Of a stretch of DNA of 64,000 bases, positions 42,527 through 53,900 are shown one piece after another (position 1 is the first letter of the stretch; each line of letters starts with the position of its first letter). The position numbers and the translations under genes are program-made. The stretch is from Rallus limicola (taxonomy: Eukaryota; Chordata; Aves; Gruiformes; Rallidae): contig JAKCOZ010000008.1 of NCBI GenBank assembly GCA_022605955.1, positions 7,752,001 through 7,816,000 of the forward strand. The letters are read 5' to 3'. A model generated the notes under the pieces. The model was not told where the DNA came from and did no database searches. It saw nothing but the letters and a program-made list of their open reading frames with translations.

Positions 42527-43889
42527 AGCTTCTTTTTTTCCCTGAAACTTCTGGGTTTTTTCCTGAAAGTTCAGACTTTGGAACTGAGATTATCTGTGTG
42601 AAGCTCCATCCCATTGCTGAAATATCATAATGAAAATGTTTTACAAAGCTTTAAATGGCAATGGGAAAAGATAAATAACAAATCAGCCTCAGTCCATGGT
42701 CACAGAACAAGACCAGGTGTCCTTTTGCATGTAAACACACCTACTGATCTATGTAGTTGTGCAAAGCAACCATTGCAGTTTATTTTAATGTAAGATACCA
42801 AGAAGGCAGATGCTCCTTCAGCTATTAGATCCACACGTTTCTGGTCTGTTTTTCCCAGCTTTACAAACAGAAATGCCCTCTGAGGTCAGACCACTGGTAC
42901 ACTTGCTCTCAGTGGTGATAGGAGCTACTGTTCACAGAGAGAGCATGAGCTCAGTCATTTTCTGCAGTCCTTTGCTCTCAGCCTCCCCCAGAATCCACAC
43001 TGTTGTACCCAGGATGTCAGGGAGTACAACAGGCCTTGCTGTTGGAGAATTTATCTAATCTCTTTTTTGGACCCACTGTTACTGTCTGCCTCGCTCGAAG
43101 CCTCCTCCGCGTTCTAGAGGTTCACTGCCTGCTGTGTAAAGAAGTACTTTAAGGGCGTTTTATAATGATTTATCTTTCAACACCCCCAGGAAGAACAGCA
43201 TATTCATCCTCAATTGACAGAAGGGAAGGATTACGGGGCTTGTTTCCCAAAGTACCTGTTAATAGTAGATGCCTCATGCATGAGTTTGCCTAATGTGAGG
43301 CGTTTGAGGCTTGATATTTTCAGATGCCTGAACTGATTCCTGTCCCAGCTCAGTCATGCGCAATGGCTGACATACAAACGAGCATCACTCACAGTATTGT
43401 TTGATTTATTGACTGACCCAAAATTAAATACTGATTCCATGGGAAAGCAGAGACCAAACTGAGATCTCCCCAGTCATAGTCAACTTCCTTTTCTTGGAGG
43501 GTTGTGTCTGGCTCACCGTTTGTTGTCTTGTGCAGCCAATGTCAAAAAGGGGCTGCAATAAAAGCTGGCATCATTCAGTGATGTTCCAGGCTTATCCACT
43601 GAACAAAGAGCAGCATTTCCCTGCCTGATCCCGGTCAAACTGCAGTGGAAAACAGTGTCGAACTGTACAGCTGTGACCTGCCTCTTACAGCATGTGCAGC
43701 AAGGTAGAGAATTAGTATTGCTGGGTTACCCCCAGCATCTCAAAACATGTCTTACGGGTCCCAAATACCACTGCATTCCCCAAAGCGTAATTCTCAAAGT
43801 CTGAACCCCCACGATGTACCCATCAAAAACAGAGGAGCAGGAGGACAAAAGTGCTCTTATTCTTCCAAGCCGCGAGTGTCCGGGAGCAA

Positions 43890-45110
43890 CAGGTTGTGTC
43901 TGCCTCGTACCTCCCATACCGAGCAGCAAACCGGCTGTCACCGCGGGGCGTGGCTGCACGCACGCCAAGGGGGACCACGGCAATGGCCAAAGCCAGCCCG
44001 GCGCCTGCAGGGATGGCCGCACGCCGCCGGGGCGTGATCCCACCCCTGCTCCTTGGGCAGGCGGCAGCCGCCCCTCTCCGGCCACCGGCCGGTCCCTGCC
44101 GGTGCGCGCCTGATGCGTTCCCCCGCGTTGCCCGCTCGGATGCGGTGCCTGCCCCATCACCGGCCAACACCCGTGCCGGGTAAACCCCGAGGGAAGCCGG
44201 GCTGCCCGGGAACACCGCCCGCCCCTTCCAGGGGCCCGGGCAGCCGCGGTGGCTCTGGGGCGCCGCTTGCCCCGGCCGCGCTCCGCGGCGCGCTCGCGGG
44301 GGGGCGCCATGGCACGGCGGGGCCGGGCCGGGCGGGTGCCCCGGCGGCGCGGGGCGCGCCTCCCCGCCGGGCGGAGGCAGCTGCCGCAGCGGTGCGGGGA
44401 CGGCGCACTCGGCAGGGGCGACCCCTCGGCAGTCGCGGGGAGGGAGGGGGTGGGAGGGCGGCGGTGGCGGCGGCTCCGGAGCGTACCATGAATCCCGCGG
44501 CTGCCCGCCGCCCCGCCGGTCGGCGGCCGGGCGTCCTGCCGCGGCTGCTGCTGTCGTCCGCGGCACGGGCGCTGCTGTGGCTCGGTCCCGTCTACCTGGC
44601 GGGGTACTTGGGGCTGAGCGGCAGCTGGGTGCTGCTGGGGCTGGCGCTGTGGCTGTGCTGGGGACACAACCGGCGGTGGAAGCGCGACCGGCTGGCTGCC
44701 GCCTTCGCGCTGCTGGAGGACGAGCGGGAGGCGGTGTGCCAGGGCCTGGCCGCCCGGCACCTGCCGGCTTGGGTGAGTGAGGACCGGGGGCTGGAGCGCT
44801 TCTGCCCCCCACCGCTCTGCCGCGCGTCCGTCCGCAGGAACCCCTGGGAGCGGGCACGCTGCGGGCTCCCGGCGGCGGCCCCGGGCTGCGGAGCGCCCGG
44901 CGGTTCGGCGGAGCGGCTCCGGGAGCGGAGTATTTGGTAGCGGGCGGCCGAAGGGCTCGGACCGAGCGGGGATGGCTCTGGGTTTGAAGTCTTCGTCAGC
45001 AGAGCGAGCACTGGGCTGGGCTGGAAGTTGGTGTAGAGCCGGGCAGTGCGCCTGGCTCTAAGCGAGCCTGGGGAACAGGCGGCGGTATCCCCGGAGAACT
45101 CTTCGTTCGG
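43890..45110 (+). promoter_or_regulatory. ESYT3: CpG island and presumed ESYT3 promoter
   Basis: Roughly 1.2 kb of very GC-rich, CpG-dense sequence surrounding the ESYT3 start codon, in sharp contrast with the flanking DNA. I see no TATA box at a convincing position, as expected for a CpG-island promoter. Large open frames on both strands across this block are caused by the lack of A/T-rich stop codons. The transcription start was not determined; it probably lies between about 44,200 and 44,487. Confidence 0.85.
44488..44772 (+). CDS. ESYT3: ESYT3 exon 1
   Basis: 95 codons from ATG to GCTTGG with donor GTGAGT. Begins with an Arg/Ala/Pro-rich leader, then ALLWLGPVYLAGYLGLSG (human E-Syt3 has FYLGPVYLAGYLGLS) and WVLLGLALWLCWG, the two halves of the ER membrane hairpin. 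It ends AARHLPAW, matching human LRGQHLPAW. The frame stays open upstream to an ATG at 44053, but that part is CpG-island sequence with no family similarity. Confidence 0.93.
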
Positions 45111-48100
45111 TCTCCGTGCTGTTGCGTTGCAGCTGTTTTGGTGTGGGGGGTACTTAATTTTAGACCTTCTCATCCAGAAGGTTTTCCTTCCTTCAATTTA
45201 GTGCCGTTTGGGGGAAAATAAATCATCTATAAACACAATATTCTTTGCCTGCTGAAACCCAAATACCTTAATAACTCTAAGAGCAGTCTCTTGATGCTGT
45301 GGAAAGCCAGCCCCTGTTTGTTCCTAACAACTCTAGGTTTTAAAGTGAAAAAACTTGCAAGTGCACGTTTTGCTCTATGTGTTTTGTTGTTTGCTGGGCA
45401 GCCTCGGTCAGCTGATGGAAAAGGATGATGAGGGTTTCCTGCTTCAGCATCGTTTGCTTGGCATTTGAAAACATGTCAGGGGCTGGCAGGGAAATGCTTT
45501 TCTTGTAAGAAAGAGAATATCAAAGAGGTCTATTTGTAAGGAATGTTGCACGGAGACATTTATAGTCGGCAAACTGTTCTGTGTAGCCTACAGCTCTTGG
45601 CTCTCCTTAATGCTGTGCAAAAGGAAGGCAGTCTGCACTTCTGAGAGGCGAGGCCAGGGTCTCCTAGCAGAGCCGGTGAGCCTCCCCACACATGTCCCCT
45701 CCCGCAGGGCACAGAAGTCTGTCTCTGAATGAGGTTTCTGCTTGTTTATAGTGACAGAGCGTTTAAAAACAACTCGCACCCTTAATGAGCGTGGTGGTGT
45801 CAGCTCTTGCCCTGATGCTATGAGAAGAGTGTTGTGTTTTGTCCTCGAGTGCCCTAAATCTTGGTAATGAGAAATTTAGTCTCTTAGTCATCATTGAAAA
45901 ATCAGAATTGCATTCCCCCCCCATCTCAAAACTTCTTAGGTTTTTGTTGTTGCACATGTCAGGCTTCATCAGTGCATGGGTGGGTGATGGATGGAAGGGA
46001 TTGCTGGTTGCCCTGTGTTTGGCATTCCCCAGGCTACACCAAGCATGCTGTGTCCCCCAATCACCAGAGGAGTTTTGGCAAACAGGGGGACTCCAGCAGA
46101 GCCCACCAAGATGGTCAGCAGCTGGAGCACGTGGTGTGTGTGGGGAGAGGACAGTGGAGCAGGGGCTGTTCAGCAGGTCTCACCACCATCTCTCACTGCC
46201 TAGCACATCCTCACAGAGGAGATAGAGTCAGTCTCCAGAGGCCTTCATCCTGACTTGTGAATTCTTGGAGCTGGCTGCTGGAAGGCAGGGTAGGGTGTAG
46301 GACCTACGGATAAAGGGGCTGCACCATGTGCTTTTCATTCTGGCTTTTGTCCATATTACCACTTTTCCTCCTTGCCTTTTCCATGTTGGTAACTTTTGTT
46401 CTTCATCACTTAGTGTTTGTACTGGATATCTTTATAACTCCTCTTCTTCAATGTGATCTCCTGTTCTCTGTGCTAGTTGTGGAGGCAGCTCCTCGCTGTC
46501 TATTCCGTTTATTCTCTGCAGTGTCGTCTTTTTTTATTTTTATCTTTTATTTTTGCATTTCAGTGTTCATGAGCCTTCAACTGCAACAGTTCTAAATATG
46601 TCCCTTGCATTCCTCTCTCCTGATACGCAGAGGTGGGAGTAGGAATACATCTTGGGCTAAGGAGAGCACGGGCTGGATTTGCAGTGTGTAATCCTAGGAG
46701 AGGTTCTGGAGGTGTGAAGGAATTGCAGTGTCTTAGGGGGACTGGTGAACAGTTGTCTCCTTGCGTGCCCTGAAGTAAAATGAGGAGGATTTAAGCGCAG
46801 TCAGGGATGGAGCTAGCTGGTTAGAACCCGTTCCCCCACAGAGCAGTGCAGTGGCTCCTTCAAGTGTGACTCAGGTTCCTCTCAGTCCTGGTGTCAGTTG
46901 GTAGGAGATGTGTTCATGCTGCAGCCTTTCCTCTGGGGAATGCTGAGAGGGTTTCCCTCATCTACTCAACCATCTGTTTCAGGGAATTTGCAGGGTTATT
47001 ATGCAGCACCAGTTTCTTGGCTGAAACCAGCCAGTGAGTTTGGAATAGAGGCATTCCTGTGCTAGACAGCTTACGTGGGCAGACTGTGCTTCCTTAGGAA
47101 TCCGGGCTGGAAATCTGCTTGTGTCAAGCCAAGTCAGAGCTGTGTCTTGGAGAGGTGAGACTCTGACTTTAGCCTGAGCAGCCTGTAGCCTGACTGTAGA
47201 AATGCTCGGTGCCTGGAGCAGAGGTAGCTGGGCTTCCTCCTAGCTCCTGTTCTGGTGGTGACTTCTCCATGTTGCTTTTGCAGCTGTGAGCAGGTTGCAA
47301 GCAGGAACACCTGAGTATGCTGCGTTTCTCCCTGATGAAAGATTCCTTGTACCAGGAGAAGTTGATATGATCCTTGGGGTCCCTTCCAACCCAGACCATT
47401 CTATGATTCTATGACTGGGAACAGAACAGTCCTTCTAAAACTTCCCCTGTTAATTCCTTGTTCATGCAAAAGACTTGGTTAGACATATTTTTTCGGCCCC
47501 AAAACCCTGATCATTAACACACCCAAAAACATCACAACCCCCAAACAAACAAACTGAAGCCCGATGGATGGAGTTGGGTGTTGTATTTGAACAGAATGGC
47601 ACTGTTGTGTCAAACATGGGGTATGCTGTTGCCCTGATCCCAGCGTGGCTTGCTCCAGGGTGAGGTGGAGGCCTGGCAGAAACTTACCCATTTCCTTTAC
47701 TTGCTGGTAATTGGCCCTTACCTAGTGTTCTTGATCTTCAAAGCTCTTTTCAAATGCAGAGTAATTCTTGCAGCATTCCTAAAACATTGGCAAAAGTGGG
47801 CCTGCTTTTTGTAAATGGGGAAAAGCGATTTTGATGGTGTCACTTGCCCAAGGCTACAGGAGTAAGTCTGGTCCTGAGAAGGTGTTAACTTTGGCAGCTC
47901 TTGGTGGCTGGTTCCAGGCATAGTAAGGAGTGTTTTGTTCTCTTACCTGTGCTGTAGTGATGACAAACTCGAGGATGAGACCCTGCTGCCAGACCTCTCA
48001 CCAGTAATGAGGGTTGGAAGTGAGTCTCAGGTCTGGGGCACGTGTCTAGAAAGTATGGAACTGCAGATGTGGGATTTTCTAAAAGTATTTGGACATGTCA

Positions 48101-50907
48101 CAGTAAGCTGTTGGGTCAAGGAAAGAGCTTGGTGGTGTCAGTGGGCTCAGCTAGAGCAGAACTCATCTTCTCATAGCAGGATGTGTGCACTGCGGAGTAC
48201 CTTGTGAGTAGGAGGGGCTTTGCTCACAGTTCATGTTTTACTAGACAGTAGGTATTCTAGATGAGGCATTTGGATACCAAGCTCTTCTGCTGTTTCTGCA
48301 GAACTGCTTGGTGAATTCATACCACTCAATGCAGCAGACCTTTGATATGGGGAAGTGTGGTGGTCTTTCATAACTGGCAGAAAGCTGTTTTTCACCAGAC
48401 ATGTGTAGCCCTGTTGTGTTCAGCCAGAGAGCTCCTGTTGGTCTATGGTACCTTTGAGCTACACCAGTGCTCTTTCTTCTGTCTGAAAAAGGAAACTGAG
48501 GCACGGAGTGCCTGGGTAGGAGTTGTGTTGCAGACATGTGAATGAGGGGGTGTCAGGTGGGATGGAAATGTACCACACACTGCTGCTAATCCTATTGTAG
48601 TGATCTGAAGTGTGACATGGTGACCCATGATTCTTTGTGGCGGCTTTTGGAGTCTGGGCTCTCTGGTTTGGGTGTCTGGCTCAAATAGTGAATTCAGTTT
48701 TGCTTTTTTTTGAGGTGAGACTGGCTGCTGCCCCCTCCTCATGGTTTCTATTTGTTTCCATGTGCTCCCGTGTGCTGTTCCAACTGTTCTCCGCCACCAG
48801 CTTGTTTCTTGGATGTCTCACGCAGTTGCATCTCTAGCATCTCTGGAATAATCCCAGCTGATTTTAGTGATTTATATTGTGCTACATTTCTACTTTTAAC
48901 ATTGATGGGTCTTGCAGAAGGGCTGTAACTTTCTCATTGGTGCGTGGTAGCCTAACTGTAGCCCTGAGTCCTGCTCTGTCCTTCCTTTTGGGACACATCC
49001 CTGTCCTGGCTGTAAAGTCTTTTGAGGACAGGTTGCCACACTACTTTCATCCCCGCTCTAGCCTGCCTGTGACTGATCTGTGGAGCAAATGCTGTGGGAC
49101 ACTGGTGCTTGGCAGTTGCGTTGGAGCTGGGGAGCAGCCGCTTGCAGGCCGCCCAGGATTTACGTGTCCCGGCGGAGGACCTTCTCGTGAAAGACCAAAG
49201 GCTGGCAGGTGACGTGGAGGTCCCTTGACTCACATAATCAGCCTTACTGTAAAATGTCAGTCGCGTTCTGTTGGTATTGATTGTCCCTTCTGGTGCTGTA
49301 TTCTCACCTTATCATCCACACAGCGCTGGGAAGGCTGACATTTCAGAGAGCTGGAGTCGGCTTGTGTAATGGAAAAGTTGCTCTTGAGAGCATCAAAAGA
49401 AATGGCTTATAAAGAATATGGTAAAATCACTTTGCAATTTTTTTATTATTATTATTTTAATGTTATAATTGGAGGTGATTTGAGGCATTATTTGAGCAAG
49501 GGAAATGGGCTCTGAAAACATACATCAAGCTGGAATAAAGGGCAAGCTGCTGTCAGTTCCATCCTGACATCCCTGAGCACCTCTCTGAAAGCCACTGAAT
49601 TACACAGCAGGGCTTTGACTGAAGAGTGTATTGTATCGAGGGGTAATGTGTTGTCCTATGCGGTGACTATTGTCAGGCTAGATGATGGTGGAAGGAGTCC
49701 CTTTGTATTTGGGTGCTCTTACAGAGCTGCACCATCCTCCCTTCTGCAGTACCCTCTACCAGCTTGTAGCATGGGTGGAAAAATACCGCATCCAAAAACT
49801 TCAATGTGTGATAGTATTAAAATGATTGTGGCTCTTGACTCAGCAGCTTCTTAGTGAGGTCTGACAGGTGGGTTAGTTACTTGAGAACAGTGTCATATCT
49901 GTCTGTTCTGATGAGGATTGAACAAGCCAGTTCAGGGAACTGGAGGGATTCAGGAACGGACACATATGCTTCTTGTTCACGTTTGATGCATCCAGCTTGA
50001 AGACATGGTGTGTGAGTGGCTAATTCATTTTAATTTGGCTTTAGATCTTAAAAAGCTCCAAGAGGTGAGAACACTGGACTGTTACACACAGTAGCGTGTC
50101 CTAATAGGCTTCAGCTCCTACAGTGCTGGTTTTCCCCGGAGCCATTGGAGCGGAGAAAGGCTGCCACAACCAATAAAGTGAGTTTCCCAAGCAGGTTCTT
50201 GTTTTCCTGAGCGTGGTGTCCCTGTTGAGGTGAGGCAGTGCAGAAGGCAGGACCTGCACCGCTCATGTTCTGGAAGGGAAGCAGGTTCTCGTGGCTTCCC
50301 CGGGCATGACCAAGAAGGATGAGAAATCTAATGGCACTTTGCATCGTGAACAGGATATGACACTTGCTTTAATCATACAAATGTGCCCAGAGGCATACTG
50401 GTTCGTCAGTGCACGTGTGTTCTTTTGCCTTTTGCTATTTTTCACTGTTATTTGCCTTTTACAACTTTTTGAGGAGGAAATAAATGATAAAGGATATACG
50501 TATGAGGGCAGAGGAATCTCATCTTCCTCCAAAACTTGTTCCACACTCCATGGTGTCTTTTGCATGCGTGCAGCATGCTGAAACAGCTGGCATGTGGCAC
50601 TCACTTTGCTTTTCTTTGCCTTCAGGTTCACTTCCCTGACGTTGAACGAGTGGAGTGGCTGAACAAGGTGAGGAGCTCTAAACTCCCATTCACGTGGCCA
50701 TCCACTCTGAGCTGCATCACAGTCAAACTCTGAGGAAGTTACCAAGTCACTGCAACAAGGCTCTGTGTCTGTACTTAAGTCTTCGAGCCACTTAAGTATA
50801 GAGTTGCCACTGAGTTTTTGAGAGAGATAAATGTGTGTCTGGCTGATGAATTTGATGAGTGTGACCTCAGCACTTCATTCTGAGATTAAAAACTAGAAAG
50901 CGAGTGT

Positions 50908-50951
<44 letters not shown>

Positions 50952-53900
50952 ACGCTGTGGTTAGAAGCAGCCAATAGACTCTGTGGCCCCGCAAACTCAC
51001 CCTTCAGTTCTCAAACCAAATTCCTTTCCCGAGCAGTGGAGATGGATCCTGCCATAAGGATGACTTGAGAGCACAAATGTGACTTGGTATTTTGCAGGCT
51101 AATTAGCCAGGTGGTCAGTAACATATGCACCTGTTTCTCAGCAACAGGTATCTTATAAAAGGAATCTTCACTGTGTTTCTGCTTTTGCTGTTCTTTAGGT
51201 CCTTGTACAGGCTTGGCCATACTTTGGGACAATCATGGAAAAAACATTTAAAGAAGTTCTTGAGCCAAAAATCAGAGCAAAGAACATACACCTGAAGACA
51301 TGCACCTTTACCAAGATCCACTTTGGCGAGAAGGTAGTGTGCATCCTTTGCAACACTTGCAGTTCAGTCTCTTCTGAAGAGCTTAGATCCAAGGGGAGCC
51401 TGATGTTCAGCTCTTTAATAGCTCTGAGTATTTGGCAAAATGGTCCTGGTGCAACACTGCTGCCTCCTTTGTTCCTTCTTCATGTTAACTTGATGTCCTC
51501 ACGGTGAAGGAAAGATCATACAGGAGACACCCCCCACAGTTCCTGCTGTCTGTCAGTATTGTGGGACTGGAGAGAGAGAAAGGAACATGTATCCTTGTTT
51601 CTTTCTGTTGTATCTGTGTGAGAGGAGTTCCCAGTCCTTCCTAGGTCTTGCAGCACAGGCTGCTTGCAACCAGCCCTGTGTCTGAGGACTGCCAAGGCAG
51701 ACCTGAGGGAAAAAATGGTGTGCTTTACTCATAGCTTACATGCAGTTGTGCCAAGTTGTTAACGGATGCTTCTGTGCTTACAATGATTGAAGTGAATAGG
51801 ACTTTTCACTTAGACTTAACTGGAAAGATACTAACTCTGTGGTATATTGTTTGTCTTTGTTCCAGTGCCCTAGAATCAATGGAATAAAAGCCTACACCAA
51901 GGAAATTGATAGAAGACAAGTTATCCTGGACCTGCAAATATGGTAATGTTGCCTCATCGATTATGTAGGTGGTTCTTAGCTCACTGCCCATTTGGCAGCT
52001 GTGAGTTGTCATGCCGGGCTGGATGTGTGGCACACTAAGATCAGTGCGAGGTGGAACAGTTCTTATATCAACCTAGAATGATCTGAGATAATCTGTCCCC
52101 CAGTTGGATGTCGTCAGTACTCACACAAGTGAGGTGTTGCACATCAGCATTTTAAGTCAGAAAGCAGTGTGACTTGCGCAGGTCTAGGATTTATCTACTC
52201 TGGCCCATCACTCTTGCCAGGAGGGATGTGTCCCTTGGCTTTACTGTTCATGGCAGGGAGAACCCAAGTTTTGGATCTGTATTTCCTGTTCTGACAGCTC
52301 TTGGGCAGGGATGCGCTTGGTCTGTCTTGCCCCATGATGGTTCCTCTTCAGTCCAACCTCTCCAGTTCTTCCAGAACTTTAATTTCTTCCCCTTGATTAA
52401 TTGCCTCACTGTTTGCTCCATGTGTTACACCCAGCACATTTGGGGCTTTTTTTGACTACAGCTGTTCTCTGAGCAGAAAACTGCCTCTAGCTCTATTACC
52501 ACAACAACAGAATTAGATAAAACATTTGATACCTCCTGGGCTATTTTGAACAAGGTTACGTGTTTTGCTAACATCAGAGCTACTGCAGAGCTAAAGTCTC
52601 TCCTGGTTTAGCCTGGAGAACGGAATTATACCGGGGGAATTACCACTTGCACACTGCTGCAGCTCTGTAAGTTTAGTGGGCGATTGAGCTGCCTAATTTA
52701 AATGGCTTTTCTTCATGGTAATGCCAGGAAAAAGCAGGGTGAGATTACGGAGTGTCTTGGCAACAGCACAGAGCTGCTCAGCACTGTGCCTGCTGCTACG
52801 CGTGGCAATGGCACGGCAGCATCCCTGGCCCTGGCAGAGCACCATCGCTCCCTGCAAAACGAGATGCTTGATTTTCAGCCAGGACTTGTTGTGCTTCGGT
52901 GCTGCCAGCGAAGTGCTCTTTGTAATAGCCAGACCAGTTTTAGGGCCTTTGGCAAATCATTCGTGCTTTCCACATTGAGATTGAGGGATTTGATGCCTTT
53001 AAGGCTCTGCAGGAGGTTGCTGCTGTTCTCTGTTAAACGACTTCTCCAGGCTGCTTCTCCCACATACTCATTTTCGCTGTCTCTAACAATCCTCTGCAGA
53101 GGGATTTCCCCCACCTCCTCATTTTCATCCTTCTGGCAGACCCATCAGCATCTCCAAATTGGCCAAACATTTCTGTTCCTCATCCTGACAGTAACTGAAA
53201 CCCGAACTGTCGTCTGATAACCCAGGCATTACCTGTATTCACACAGGGGTGTTCAGACTATCTTGTCTCTCTGATGGGGGTCTCATCTCCTGGGCTGTGA
53301 GAAGGACCCAGCTTCTCTTATGTTAATATATCTGAACTTCAGTTTCTGTGGCTACTCTGGGAACAGTGTCCACACTCTCCAGCAATGGGGAGAAGCAGAT
53401 CTGTGAGCAGTGGTGTTATTTACCTGCCTTTTTCTGGATTGCCAAAGGAACTTGTTGAGGTTTTTCTCTTTAATAAAAGAAATGGGCGATCTCCACTTTT
53501 CCAGAGCAAGGCAAAACCCTGCTACAGAACAGGCTATCTGAGCTACATGGGCAGCAGACAATGTCTGCACTGGGGCAGCTGGTGTTGGGAGAAGAGCTGC
53601 TTGGAGCAGATGGATTTGAGTTTCTCCAACATGAGGCTTCTACCTCTCGGCCGCTGCGTGCTGGTGAGGTTCAGACATCTGTGTACATCCACAGAGCTGT
53701 GTCCTGAAGAAGAGGGATGTGCTGTGTGTGCCAGAGCCATGTGCTCTGCAATGCTGAGACTGTGGTGCCTGGCTTCCCTCCCTGGGGTTGGGTTTCAGAG
53801 AAGCATAGCTGTTGTGGCTGTGGTCATTAGAGCACATTATGAACGTGACTCCTTTGTCTTGGCGCCTGCAAGCTGTAGTTCTGTGGGAGTTCCCTCACCA

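Larger units (their letters stand above)
39560..43700. other. Intergenic region upstream of ESYT3
   Basis: No gene recognised. Holds a short CR1 remnant (about 40,252-40,345), a C-tract at 42,506-42,526, and an AT-rich stretch at about 41,200-41,660 with many ATTA-type words that looks like a candidate regulatory element. Confidence 0.6.

Noticed and set aside
22760..43880. Possible presence of known neighbours of the human genes (SCTR, TMEM177, MRAS, CEP70, FAIM)
   Set aside because: No open frame or exon-like stretch resembling these proteins was recognised on either strand.
43726..44857. Two 344-codon minus-strand open frames over the CpG island
   Set aside because: Arg/Pro/Ala-rich translations produced by stop-poor GC-rich DNA in several frames at once; no splice or family support, and they overlap the true ESYT3 exon 1.
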